Assembly: GCF_015207425.1 (NCBI RefSeq)
Contig: NZ_JADEWZ010000023.1
Span: 1 to 64,000 of the forward strand
Length of the DNA stretch: 64,000 nt
Origin: Lusitaniella coriacea LEGE 07157
GTDB lineage: Bacteria; Cyanobacteriota; Cyanobacteriia; Cyanobacteriales; Spirulinaceae
Reading direction: 5' to 3'
The notes under the pieces were generated by a model that was given only the letters and a program-made list of their open reading frames with translations, did not search any database and was not told the origin of the DNA. The translations under genes were made by a program, and so were the position numbers. Shown in pieces: positions 9,409 through 18,898 of the stretch; position 1 is the stretch's first letter, and each line of letters opens with the position of its first letter.

Positions 9409-10794
9409 ATGCGCGTTTGTGTCATTGGTACCGGATATGTTGGCTTAGTAACAGGCGTTTGTCTCTCCCACATCGGTCACAATGTTATCTGCGTCGATAA
9501 CAACGAAGAAAAAGTCAAATTGATGAAATCCGGGCAATCTCCCATCTACGAACCCGGACTCTCAGAACTGATGAAGTCTTCAATGGAAGTTGGACGCTTA
9601 GAATTCACTGCCGATCTCGAATACGGCGTTGATAACGGCGATATCTTATTCATTGCCGTAGGAACTCCCCCCCTACCGACAGGAGAAAGCGATACCCGCT
9701 ACGTTGAAGCCGTTGCGCGCGGAATTGGCGCTCACCTCAAAGATGGCTACAAAGTGATTGTGAACAAATCCACCGTGCCGATTGGTTCTGGCGACTGGGT
9801 ACGCATGATTGTCTTGGATGGAGTTGCAGAACGTCAAAAGACATTAGTCGCTGCGGGTGCGGGCGATGAAACCATGACCCAAATTACGGCTGAATTCGAT
9901 GTAGTCAGCAATCCAGAATTCTTGCGGGAAGGATCGGCTGTTTTCGATACGTTCAATCCCGACCGTATTGTTTTAGGCAGCAACAATCAAAAGGCATTAG
10001 ACATGATGCAAGAACTCTATATGCCTTTGATCGACCGCAGTTTTGCAGACGACAAGAATTTACCCCCCGTCCCCGTGGTCATGACCGACCTGAACTCGGC
10101 TGAAATGATCAAGTACGCAGCCAACACCTTCCTCGCAACGAAAATTAGCTTCATCAACGAAGTTGCCAATATTTGCGATCGCGTGGGTGCAGATGTTGTT
10201 GAAGTTGCCAAAGGAATTGGTTTGGACTCTCGCATTGGCACCAAGTTCCTCCAAGCAGGGATTGGTTGGGGAGGTTCCTGTTTCCCCAAAGATGTCTCGG
10301 CATTGGTTCACACCGCAGATGATTATGGGTACGACGCAGAATTGCTCAAAGCGGCAATTACTGTCAACAAGCGTCAGCGCCTGATTACCCTAGAAAAGCT
10401 GCAAAAGGAACTGAAAATCCTCAAAGGAAAAGTAGTTGGCTTGCTCGGTTTGACCTTTAAACCCGATACCGACGATATGCGCGATGCACCTTCCTTGGAC
10501 TTGATCGAACAACTTAATCGCCTCGGTGCAAAGGTGAAAGCTTACGATCCCATCGTTTCCCAAACCGGGATGCGCCACGGCTTAACGGGCGTTCAAGTAG
10601 AAACCGATCCCGAACGATTGGCAGATGGTTGCGATGCCCTCGTGTTGGTCACCGATTGGGAGCAATTCCGCACCCTCGACTACGGGAATATTGCAAAGTT
10701 AATGAATAATCCAACGATCATTGACGGACGTAACTTCCTCGATCGCGCAGCCGCAGAAAAGGCTGGATTCAACTATGTCGGAGTCGGACATTAA
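9409..10794 (+). CDS. ugd: UDP-glucose 6-dehydrogenase
   Basis: The enzyme oxidises UDP-glucose to UDP-glucuronate with two NAD+. The 461 residues cover the N-terminal Rossmann domain (VIGTGYVGLVTGVCLSHIGH), the central helical domain with EMIKYAANTFLATKISFINE, the catalytic cysteine (C291 in GWGGSCFPKD) and the C-terminal UDP-binding domain (GLTFKPDTDDMRDAPS). All expected motifs are present. It follows the UDP-glucuronate decarboxylase by 203 bases on the same strand and supplies its substrate. A rho-independent terminator lies 38 bases after the stop. Confidence 0.95.
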   Translation: MRVCVIGTGYVGLVTGVCLSHIGHNVICVDNNEEKVKLMKSGQSPIYEPGLSELMKSSMEVGRLEFTADLEYGVDNGDILFIAVGTPPLPTGESDTRYVEAVARGIGAHLKDGYKVIVNKSTVPIGSGDWVRMIVLDGVAERQKTLVAAGAGDETMTQITAEFDVVSNPEFLREGSAVFDTFNPDRIVLGSNNQKALDMMQELYMPLIDRSFADDKNLPPVPVVMTDLNSAEMIKYAANTFLATKISFINEVANICDRVGADVVEVAKGIGLDSRIGTKFLQAGIGWGGSCFPKDVSALVHTADDYGYDAELLKAAITVNKRQRLITLEKLQKELKILKGKVVGLLGLTFKPDTDDMRDAPSLDLIEQLNRLGAKVKAYDPIVSQTGMRHGLTGVQVETDPERLADGCDALVLVTDWEQFRTLDYGNIAKLMNNPTIIDGRNFLDRAAAEKAGFNYVGVGH

Positions 10795-10832
10795 TCGACT
10801 ATTTCCCTAACTAATTTTCTACGCTCAATTGA

Positions 10833-10866
10833 GGACGCAGCATTTGCTGTGTCCTTATTATTTTAT
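10833..10866 (+). terminator. Rho-independent terminator after ugd
   Basis: GGACGCAGC (10833-10841) and GCTGTGTCC (10846-10854) form a 9-bp stem with one G-T pair and an ATTT loop. A TTATTATTTTAT run follows. It ends exactly where the convergent DUF985 gene stops. Confidence 0.85.
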
Positions 10867-11352
10867 TTAAATATAGGGTGCTAACTCGTCCCACAAATCG
10901 GGAAAATTCTCGCGAAAATAATCCTCTTGAGCAATTTCCATATCCCGATAATCGAATCCCGGCGCAACCGCTTCCCCCAATAAACCAAACTCCCCTGCTT
11001 CCAGTACTGCCGCTTTCCAACACCCTCCAGAAACTAATAATTGTGGAACCTCGCCGTTTAAAAGATTTATTCCCAATTTGACTCGTTCGAGTTGTCCGTC
11101 AGGGTGAAGAATTAAATAAGTAATGGGAGAACCCAGATGGAAATAATGAATAATATCTGATTGATTGCGATGGAGGCGGTCGATGGGTCGGTCTTCGGTG
11201 AGAAGATAATAAATGGATGTTAATATTGCGCGATCGTTTCCCTCTCTTTCCGTCGTAACGTTTTCTGTGGAACGATAAATTTCAGCAAAGTAGCCCCCCT
11301 CAATATGCTCGACGAGAGACAATTGTTGAATAAGATCCTGTTTGTTCATCAA
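10867..11352 (-). CDS. Cupin-fold DUF985 protein
   Basis: The 161-residue protein matches the DUF985/Cupin_5 family: EHIEGGYFAEIYRS at the start, SIYYLLTEDRPIDRLHRN in the first strand block, WKAAVLEAGEFGLLGEAVAPGF, and a C-terminal DYFRENFPDLWDELAPYI helix. Family members bind small ligands in a beta-barrel; their substrates are unknown. The start could be either of two adjacent Met codons. It is convergent with ugd and divergent from the TPR-CHAT gene. Confidence 0.85.
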   Translation of the reverse strand: MMNKQDLIQQLSLVEHIEGGYFAEIYRSTENVTTEREGNDRAILTSIYYLLTEDRPIDRLHRNQSDIIHYFHLGSPITYLILHPDGQLERVKLGINLLNGEVPQLLVSGGCWKAAVLEAGEFGLLGEAVAPGFDYRDMEIAQEDYFRENFPDLWDELAPYI

Positions 11353-11609
11353 AAACCTCCGAGAAACCCTGCCATTCTAGTGTAGGAGAGAGGGACGATT
11401 AAGTTATTTTCTAACTTTAAGGATTTCTCCAAACCTGTATAGTCGCGTTGCCCTCAGATATATGCACAATAAGTACAGTGTATTGAAGTTGAGGATTATG
11501 AAAAAGGACGCGCCAATTCAGTCATCAATTATCTCCGCATCCCCGCGTCACCGTGTCCCCGCGTCATCCAAAGCATCACCCCCAGCTTCCCCGTCACCCC
11601 TAGGTCGGC

Positions 11610-11711
11610 TTGCGTCCTCTGAGGAGGTGGCGACATCTGAGGAAACCTCAGATGCTTGTGACCGCCGTGAAACCTCAACAGGTCGATTGGACATGGCGAG
11701 GGAACCTCGCC
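11610..11711 (+). repeat. Cluster of palindromic hairpins in the leader of the TPR-CHAT gene
   Basis: Two perfect hairpins with three-base loops stand close together. CATCTGAGG (11634-11642) pairs with CCTCAGATG (11646-11654), and GGCGAGG (11695-11701) pairs with CCTCGCC (11705-11711). The surrounding sequence has further CCTC/GAGG words. The preceding CCCCGCGTCACCGTGT stretch resembles low-complexity spacer sequence at 18700-18725 and 31258-31300. This looks like an intergenic palindromic repeat that happens to stay open in the frame of the next gene. Confidence 0.55.
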
Positions 11712-14665
11712 GTCCCTCGACCTCAGAGACGTTCCGACCTCTCCCCGTCCTCTCTCCGCGTTGTCCAAAAACTCACCCCCTTAAGAAAACTCTCGCGATT
11801 CTCTCCCTCACGGGGTTACTTGTTGGCATCGCGACCCCCAACATCGCCCAAACCAATCCTCCCCTCTCCTCCCAACAGTCTGCCGAACTTGAAGAAGCAA
11901 AACGACTGAACCAACAAATTGTCCAGCTTTACCGACAAGGGCAATACGCAGCCGCAATCCCGTTAGCTCGACGCGCCCTGAGTATTCGAGAAAAAGTCTT
12001 CGGCCCAGAACACCCTTCTGTGGCAACTAGCCTCAACAACCTCGCAGAACTGTATCAGATCGCGAGTAATTATGCCGCAGCCGAACCGCTCTTCCGGCGC
12101 GCGCTATCAATCTGGGAGAAAACGCTAGGAGCCGAGCATCCCCGTGTCGCAATCGGTCTGAATAACCTGGCATCGCTGTACTGGTATATGGGAAACTACC
12201 CAGCAGCCGAATCTCTCTTCCAGCGAACCCTCGCCATTCAGGAAAAAGTTCTCGGAAGCGAACATACTGATGTTGCCCGAAGCCTTAACAATCTTGCAGA
12301 GGTGTACCGGGTTATGGGGAACTATCGTGCAGCAGAACTGCTTTTTCAGCGCGCGATCGCGATTAAAGAAAAAGCCCTTGGAGCAGAGCATCCAGATATT
12401 GCCCGAAGCCTCAACAACCTCGCAGCACTCTACCAAATTATGGGAAACTACCGTGCAGCCGAACCGCTTTTTCGGCGCGCTTCAGCAATCTGGGAAAAAG
12501 CTTTTGGAGCAGAACATCCCGATGTTGCTGCCAGTTTCAACAACCTGGCATTGTTGTATCGGGCAATGGGAGATGATGGCGCAGCCGAACCCCTTTTGCA
12601 GCGTGCGATATCGATCTGGGAAAAAGCGCTAGGAATCGAGCATCCTGATATTGCAACCAGCCTCAACAACTTAGCCGCACTCTACCAGGATAGAGGAGAT
12701 TATGATGCTGCCGAGTTACTCTTCCGGCGCGCGATCGCGATCGACGAGAATGTCTATGGGCAAGATCATCCAGAAGTGGCAGCCGATCTCAAAAATTTGT
12801 CGTTACTGCACCGCGCTCAAAATGATATCCCTCGCGCAACAGAATTTCTGCAACGGGGAACCGATATTGAAGAAAAGAACCTTTCCCTCATCTTCACGGC
12901 AGGTTCCGAATCAGAGAAACGGGCATATATGAAAACCCTCTCCGGAACAACGGACTATGCAATCTCCCTCCATATCCAAGGCGCACCCAACAATCCCCAA
13001 GCCGCACGCCTCGCCCTCACCACTCTCCTACGCCGCAAAGGACGCATCCTCGATGCCCTCACCGAAATCCTAGACCTCCTGCACGAGAACCTCACCCCAG
13101 AAAATCAGGCACTCCTCGACCAACTTTCCACCAAGCGCACCCAACTGTCCAACCTTATCTACAACAAACCCGAAAACCTGTCCCCAGAAGAATATCGCCG
13201 CCAAGTCTCCACCCTCAAAGCCGAAGCCGAACAATTAGAATCGGAACTCTCTCGCCGCAGTGCAGAATTCCGCGTGCAGAGCGAACCCGTGACCATTGAA
13301 GCGATTCAAGCATTGATTCCTGGGGATACGGCATTGGTAGAAATCGTGCAATACAAACCCTTCGACCCCAAAGCTTCCTATGGCGAACGGTGGGGAACGC
13401 CCCATTACGCCGCATACATCCTCAAACCCACAGGCGAACCCCAATGGGTTGACCTGGGCGAAGCCAAACCCATCGACAATGCCGTGAAAACATTTCGCAG
13501 AGGACTCACCAACCGGATACGTCGTTCCCGCGCCAAAATTACCGGACGCGCCCTCGATGAGATGGTCATGCAGCCGATTCGGGCAAAGTTAGGAAATACT
13601 AAAAATATTCTCCTCTCTCCTGACGGGCAACTCAACTTGATTGCCTTCGCGGCGTTGGTGGATGAAAACGGGCAGTATTTAGTGGAAAACTACCGCATCA
13701 CCTACCTCACCACCGGACGGGATTTACTGCGCCTCTCTATCTCCAATCCCGCGCAACAGCCTCCGGTTGTGCTTGCCAATCCCGACTACGATGATTCCGA
13801 TGGCAGTTCAACTGTTGCACCGCGCACTTCCCCTAATTTAAGGACAACCCCAGAAGCAAACAACACTTCCTCCCTTGCCGACCGTTCTGTAGGGGCAGGT
13901 TTAGCGAATAACACCGAAACACAAACCAATCGCTCAAATACAAAACCTGCCCAATCCCGTCGTTCTGCCGACATCGAAAACCTCACGTTTGACTCCCTAC
14001 CCGGAACCGCAGCAGAAGCGGCTGTCATTGCCCCTTTACTCGAAAATGTCACGCTCCTGACTGAAACTCAAGCCACGGAAAATGCAGTCAAACAAGTTCA
14101 ATCTCCCAGCATCCTCCATATTGCCACCCACGGTTTTTTCCTAGAAGTGGATTTAGTTGCCCCCGCCGCCAATTCCTTTGAACGAGAAGAAGGCAGCTTG
14201 GTGGCGATTCAAGCGCGTCCCGGCTTTACGCCCCGACAGCAGGAAAACCCGTTATTGCGTTCGGGTATTGTCTTTGCGGGGTTCAATAATCGTTCCAGTG
14301 GCGGTGAGGATGGCGTTCTCACTGCGTTGGAGGTGGCGAACCTCAATTTGCGCGGAACGCAACTCGTTGTTCTCTCTGCCTGCGAGACGGGGCTGGGAGA
14401 GATTGCGAATGGAGAAGGGGTGTATGGGTTGCGTCGCGCCTTGGTGATGGCGGGGGCGGAGAGTCAAGCGATTAGTTTGTGGAAGGTGAGCGATGAGGGG
14501 ACGAAGAATTTGATGGCGCGGTATTATCAGCGTTTGTTGCGGGGGGAGGGGCGAAGTGAGGCGCTGCGACAGGTGCAGTTGGAGATGTTGCAGGGGGAGG
14601 AGTATTCCCATCCGTTCTTCTGGGGGGCGTTTATTCCTTCGGGGGCGTGGACAGCGATGGAGTGA
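11693..14665 (+). CDS. Exported TPR-repeat protein with CHAT (caspase-like) protease domain
   Basis: From the ATG at 11693 the protein is 990 residues. It has a basic n-region followed by a signal-peptide-like core (LKKTLAILSLTGLLVGIATP) ending near PNIAQ, then about seven 42-residue TPR_12 repeats of the form EKALGAEHPDIARSLNNLAA (about 11990-12890). A helical linker follows, then a C-terminal CHAT domain with the dyad His813 (HIATHGFF) and Cys897 (LSACETGLGE). CHAT proteins are caspase-superfamily proteases; the TPR_12-CHAT layout is common in filamentous cyanobacteria, sometimes in conflict or programmed-death systems. The frame is open back to 11462, with a GAGG-preceded ATG at 11498. That upstream part is repeat-like and would bury the signal peptide, so the start is uncertain. 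Confidence 0.85.
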   Translation: MAREPRRPSTSETFRPLPVLSPRCPKTHPLKKTLAILSLTGLLVGIATPNIAQTNPPLSSQQSAELEEAKRLNQQIVQLYRQGQYAAAIPLARRALSIREKVFGPEHPSVATSLNNLAELYQIASNYAAAEPLFRRALSIWEKTLGAEHPRVAIGLNNLASLYWYMGNYPAAESLFQRTLAIQEKVLGSEHTDVARSLNNLAEVYRVMGNYRAAELLFQRAIAIKEKALGAEHPDIARSLNNLAALYQIMGNYRAAEPLFRRASAIWEKAFGAEHPDVAASFNNLALLYRAMGDDGAAEPLLQRAISIWEKALGIEHPDIATSLNNLAALYQDRGDYDAAELLFRRAIAIDENVYGQDHPEVAADLKNLSLLHRAQNDIPRATEFLQRGTDIEEKNLSLIFTAGSESEKRAYMKTLSGTTDYAISLHIQGAPNNPQAARLALTTLLRRKGRILDALTEILDLLHENLTPENQALLDQLSTKRTQLSNLIYNKPENLSPEEYRRQVSTLKAEAEQLESELSRRSAEFRVQSEPVTIEAIQALIPGDTALVEIVQYKPFDPKASYGERWGTPHYAAYILKPTGEPQWVDLGEAKPIDNAVKTFRRGLTNRIRRSRAKITGRALDEMVMQPIRAKLGNTKNILLSPDGQLNLIAFAALVDENGQYLVENYRITYLTTGRDLLRLSISNPAQQPPVVLANPDYDDSDGSSTVAPRTSPNLRTTPEANNTSSLADRSVGAGLANNTETQTNRSNTKPAQSRRSADIENLTFDSLPGTAAEAAVIAPLLENVTLLTETQATENAVKQVQSPSILHIATHGFFLEVDLVAPAANSFEREEGSLVAIQARPGFTPRQQENPLLRSGIVFAGFNNRSSGGEDGVLTALEVANLNLRGTQLVVLSACETGLGEIANGEGVYGLRRALVMAGAESQAISLWKVSDEGTKNLMARYYQRLLRGEGRSEALRQVQLEMLQGEEYSHPFFWGAFIPSGAWTAME

Positions 14666-14805
14666 TATAGCACTACGCACAAAAGTTAGGACGAGTTACC
14701 TATCTCTGAACATACAAGGGTGGGCAGCACCCACCAGCTATAGGTTATGGCTTGTGAGATTATGTACTCTTAACTTTGTAGCACTATAGATTTCTAGATT
14801 GACAT

Positions 14806-17800
14806 TTATAACGTCTCTTCGATGATTCCTTCAGCTTGGTTTGCAAGTGCTTTCAAGGCATCTAAAGCATCTTGAGATGCAGATTGCCACAATCCCCTTT
14901 GATGAGCTTCTAAGAGCCGTTCTGCCATGTCTCGCAACGCCCAAGGATTCTTTTCTTGAACAAAATCTTGCACGTTTGGATCGAATAAATAAGCTTCAGC
15001 AACCCCTTGATACATAAAATCTTCAACGCACTTTGTTGTCGCATCGTAGGCAAATAAATAATCAATTGTTGCTGCCATTTCAAACGCACCTTTATACCCG
15101 TGACGCATCACTCCTGAAATCCATTTAGGATTGACAACGCGAGAACGATAAACTCGTGCAATTTCTTCTTGTAACTGTCGCACTCTAGGGTTTGCCGGAA
15201 TGGAATTATCGCCAAAATAGGTTTGCGGATTTTTCCCGGTTAAGGTTCGCACCGCCGCTGTCAAACCGCCTTGAAATTGATAATAATCGTCGGAATCTAA
15301 GAGATCGTGTTCGCGATTGTCTTGGTTATGGAGAACGATTTGGAGTTGTTTGAGTCGTGTTTCAAAAGTTTCGGGAGCATTAACACTTTTTAATCCATTT
15401 TTATCGATATAAGCATAGCTACTCCAGTTAATATAAGCGCGGGCTAAATCTTCGTCACTCGTCCAATTTTGCGATTCAATTAATCCTTGTAAACCCGCAC
15501 CATACGCCCCCGGTTTGGAGCCAAAAATTCGATATAATGCCCGTTCGCCCGCTTGCTTGTTGCTCAATCCTTTTTGAAGCCAGGATTCCTTTTCCTGCTT
15601 GACTTGTGCCGCGAGGGGGTTTTGTTCGGGGGGTTCGTTGAGGGTTGACACTGCCGCGATCGCGCGGTACACTAATTCAATAATATTGGGGAAGCTGTCT
15701 CTAAAAAAGCCTGATATTCGCAACGTTACATCGACACGAGGGCGTTCTAACACAGAGAGGGGAAGGATTTCAAAATCAACAACGCGCCGCGACAATCCAT
15801 CCCAAATCGGACGAACACCGAGCAAAGCGAGGACTTGGGCGACATCATCTCCCCCGGTTCTCATTGTTGAGGTTCCCCACACAGAAAGGGCAAGGGTTTT
15901 GGGATATTCGCCGTTTTCTTGAGCGTAGCGTTCGATGACCACTTCTGCGGCTTTTCTACCCACGTCCCAGGCAGTTTCTGTGGGGATGGCGCGAATATCT
16001 ACGGAGTAAAAGTTGCGCCCGGTGGGCAAAACGTCAGGTCGTCCTCTGGTGGGCGCGCCGGAGGAACCGCTAGGGACGTATTTGCTATCTAGTCCGTGCA
16101 GCAAGTGGGTTAGTTCTTGGGGGGTTTGTTGGAGGGTAGGAAGGAGGGCGTTCTGTATCCATTGCAATTCCCTCTGGGTTTTGGGAAAGGAAAGGGGAAA
16201 AGAGGGGAGAGATTCAACGAATTTCGCAGCAATTTCTTCAAGAATTTCAATGGCATCCCCCAGAGTACGTAAGGGTTTGCACGATTTTGTATCAAGGGGA
16301 GTCGCACATAGACTTGCAGGAAAAGTAAAAGACGCGCGATCGTTCGACATCGCGGTTAAGGGGTCAAAATCCCATCCTAAATCCTCGGCAATTGCGCGGG
16401 TTAATCCCAGGCGGTTTTGTGCGGGTTGGCGTGCAATCGCGATCGTTAAGTCTCGCAGTTGGGTTCCTTGGGGACAGATGCCGAAGATGTGCAAACCATC
16501 GCGAATTTGGGCTTCTTTGAGTTCGCAGAGATAGCCGTCGGCGAGGGTGAGAAATTGGGCAATGGAATCGGGTTCTAAGGGGGTGATTCCTAGGTCTTTG
16601 TCGAGGTTTTCTTGGGTAACAAGTTGAGTCACGCGATCGCGGATTAAGGGCAAACGGGAGGGATCGAGGGTTTGTGCTTCATAATATTCATCAATTAGGG
16701 CTTCGAGTTGTTGCAGGGGACCATAAAGTTCTGCGCGGGTTAAAGGGGGAGTTAAATGATCGATGATGACAGCTTGAGAACGTCGTTTGGCTTGGGAACC
16801 TTCCCCAGGATCGTTAACAATAAAGGGATAAAAGTTTGGCATTGCATCTAAGGCAATTTCAGGATAGCATTCCACAGAAAGGGCAATACTTTTGCCGGGA
16901 AGCCATTCAAGATTTCCGTGTTTGCCTACGTGAACAAAAGCGAGAGCATTAAATTGAGTTCGCAGCCAATGATAGAAGGCTAAATATTCGGGTGTGGGTT
17001 CTAAGTCTGGGGCATGGTAGTTTAGAGTGGGGTCGAGATCGTAGCCTCTTGATGGTTGAATTCCAATGAAAATATTGCCTAGTTGAATTCCGGAGATGGG
17101 AATGGGGAATGTATCTATTTTTCCCCAGCGATCGAAGATCGCCTCTCGAACATTTTGAGGTAAAGTGTTGAAGTATTGCTCGTAGTTTTGTTGCGAGAGA
17201 GATTGCAGAACGGGACGCAAGGGTTTGGATTCAAGATCGTTAGTCACGCTGGCAGTTAAGCGAGAAATTAATTCATCTCCTGTATCAGGAATATCTTGCA
17301 ATGTATATCCTTCTTTTTCTAAGGCTTTGAGAATTTCAACGCAACTTTCCGGCGTATCTAATCCAACCCCATTAGCAAGTCTGCCATCTTTATTGGGATA
17401 GTTGGCTAAGATTAAAGCAATTTTTCGTTCGTTAATGGGGGTTTGGGATAAACGCACCCAATTTTGTGTAAGATCGGCAATGAAGTTTACGCGATCGCGC
17501 CGAGGTTGATAAACTACCACATCGGTTTCTAATTCAGGATTCCACGTCTGTACGGATTTGAAAGAAATTGCCCTTGTAATAATCCTTCCATCCACTTCTG
17601 GAAGCGCAACATTCATCGCAACATCGCGCGGATTTAATCCCTGAAAACTACTCTCCCACTGTTCCTCTGTCCCGCCACTGAGAATAACCTGTAAGATGGG
17701 GACATTGAGTTTTTTCCACAGTTCTGGTTGTTCGTCGCTATCGAGTTTTGCCAGGGAAAAGCTGGTGGTGTTGAGGAGAATTTTGATAGATTGGAAGTAA

Positions 17801-18537
17801 GGAATAAGTTCGTCTTGAACCGCGCGATCGCGCAAAGAAGAAATAAAAACAGGAATCGGTTCTAAATCCCGTTCTGCAAGCGCCTCACACAGCGCATCAA
17901 TAGGTAGCGTATTTCCCGCTAAATAGTGAGCGCGGTAAAATAATAAACCCACTTTGCTCGCATATTCTCGAACAATCCTATCACGCTTCCAAGAATAAAA
18001 ACCAACGCGAGGAACTGCTTGTGGCGAAGCAGGATGATAATTTGTTTCCAAACCAACATCTGTGGCAAATTGCAGGGCATTTGCAAAATTTTCAACCCCT
18101 CCCTCAATAAAATACCGCCACAATTGATTAACTTTTACTAAAGGAACCGTAGAATGGCTAACTAAATCCGGATCGGGGCGATCGTCTCCTGGTAAAATAA
18201 ATAAAGCTGCTCCCGTTTCTTCAACAACTTCTTTGACTACTTCCAACCCGTAAGACCAATAGGAACGTCCTCCCAACAAGCGTAAAATAATTACTTTTGC
18301 TTGCGCTAAAACCGTTTCTGCGTAAGTGTCAATACTAAGTTGTTGTTGCAGTTGTAATAAATTAACAACCCGTATTCCCGGAAAAGGCTGAGGAAGTTTA
18401 GTAACCGCAGAAGCTAACGTTTGAATATCCGTATCTGCGGCGGTAAGGATAACAATCGGTGCGGGAGTTTGTTCGACAAAAATAACGCCTTCAGAACCCG
18501 GATTCCAGCCTCCTGGCATTGCAGCAATTCGATGCAT
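14806..18537 (-). CDS. cobN: Cobaltochelatase subunit CobN
   Basis: CobN is the large, substrate-binding subunit of the ATP-dependent chelatase that inserts cobalt into hydrogenobyrinate a,c-diamide; it is homologous to the magnesium-chelatase subunit ChlH. The protein is 1243 residues, the usual size in cyanobacteria, and runs from MHRIAAMPGGWNPGSEGVIF to a complete C-terminus. Typical segments are HVGKHGNLEWLPGKS, the WGTSTMRTGGDDVAQVLALLG block, NWSSYAYIDKNG and GAFEMAATIDYLFAYDATT. In the CobN/ChlH family a subset lacks partner cobST and may use ChlI/ChlD; no partner is seen nearby. No cobalamin riboswitch is recognisable upstream. Confidence 0.95.
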   Translation of the reverse strand: MHRIAAMPGGWNPGSEGVIFVEQTPAPIVILTAADTDIQTLASAVTKLPQPFPGIRVVNLLQLQQQLSIDTYAETVLAQAKVIILRLLGGRSYWSYGLEVVKEVVEETGAALFILPGDDRPDPDLVSHSTVPLVKVNQLWRYFIEGGVENFANALQFATDVGLETNYHPASPQAVPRVGFYSWKRDRIVREYASKVGLLFYRAHYLAGNTLPIDALCEALAERDLEPIPVFISSLRDRAVQDELIPYFQSIKILLNTTSFSLAKLDSDEQPELWKKLNVPILQVILSGGTEEQWESSFQGLNPRDVAMNVALPEVDGRIITRAISFKSVQTWNPELETDVVVYQPRRDRVNFIADLTQNWVRLSQTPINERKIALILANYPNKDGRLANGVGLDTPESCVEILKALEKEGYTLQDIPDTGDELISRLTASVTNDLESKPLRPVLQSLSQQNYEQYFNTLPQNVREAIFDRWGKIDTFPIPISGIQLGNIFIGIQPSRGYDLDPTLNYHAPDLEPTPEYLAFYHWLRTQFNALAFVHVGKHGNLEWLPGKSIALSVECYPEIALDAMPNFYPFIVNDPGEGSQAKRRSQAVIIDHLTPPLTRAELYGPLQQLEALIDEYYEAQTLDPSRLPLIRDRVTQLVTQENLDKDLGITPLEPDSIAQFLTLADGYLCELKEAQIRDGLHIFGICPQGTQLRDLTIAIARQPAQNRLGLTRAIAEDLGWDFDPLTAMSNDRASFTFPASLCATPLDTKSCKPLRTLGDAIEILEEIAAKFVESLPSFPLSFPKTQRELQWIQNALLPTLQQTPQELTHLLHGLDSKYVPSGSSGAPTRGRPDVLPTGRNFYSVDIRAIPTETAWDVGRKAAEVVIERYAQENGEYPKTLALSVWGTSTMRTGGDDVAQVLALLGVRPIWDGLSRRVVDFEILPLSVLERPRVDVTLRISGFFRDSFPNIIELVYRAIAAVSTLNEPPEQNPLAAQVKQEKESWLQKGLSNKQAGERALYRIFGSKPGAYGAGLQGLIESQNWTSDEDLARAYINWSSYAYIDKNGLKSVNAPETFETRLKQLQIVLHNQDNREHDLLDSDDYYQFQGGLTAAVRTLTGKNPQTYFGDNSIPANPRVRQLQEEIARVYRSRVVNPKWISGVMRHGYKGAFEMAATIDYLFAYDATTKCVEDFMYQGVAEAYLFDPNVQDFVQEKNPWALRDMAERLLEAHQRGLWQSASQDALDALKALANQAEGIIEETL

Positions 18538-18898
18538 AAAAAATTAAAATAATAAAAAAATACGTGTAGTTCCCGATTAAACCACAAACTCACAACATCA
18601 AATATTTAGAAAAGAAGAATACACTTCAATAAAGACAATGAGAACATAAGCTAAAACACATTCAAATTGGGTATCAGACGCTCTGTATCAAAGCAGTCAA
18701 TCTCTCACCGTGTCACCGTGTCACCCCAAGTCACAATTTAAATGCATAACAGCTTATTCTGAACTCCCTTCCTCGTGTTATATTGAGTAGTGCAATAGTA
18801 GTATATTGTAATGCTTTCGTTTGGGTTCTGTCTGCCCAACGGGTGCGCCAACCTCTGGATTGAGCGCATATCGCCCTTACAATCGTTGCTATTGCGCA
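18538..18898. other. Non-coding spacer between cobN and the tRNA cluster
   Basis: AT-rich sequence upstream of cobN, then dispersed-repeat copy A (annotated separately). About 140 bases without an open frame follow, up to the first tRNA-like sequence. The segment TGAGCGCATATCGCC just before it shows no clear tRNA fold. Confidence 0.4.
18648..18759 (+). repeat. Dispersed repeat, copy A
   Basis: This ~110-base element starts near AAGCTAAAACACATTC, contains GGGTATCAGACGCTC and TCAATCTCTCACCGTG, and ends CAATTTAAATGCATAACAGC. A close copy occurs inverted at 27123-27223, and the last third recurs at 31258-31339. It has no coding capacity and includes the palindrome ATTTAAAT. Confidence 0.75.

Noticed and set aside
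11990-12890. Regular ~126-base tandem repeats that might suggest a CRISPR-like or satellite array
   Set aside because: They encode the 42-residue TPR_12 repeats of the CHAT protein in one open frame; no spacer-repeat structure is present.
14252-14680. Open frame antisense to the CHAT domain
   Set aside because: Pro/Arg-rich shadow of a conserved catalytic domain on the other strand.
18538-18647. Possible cobalamin riboswitch before cobN
   Set aside because: No recognisable B12-box or conserved stem pattern; the region is simply AT-rich.
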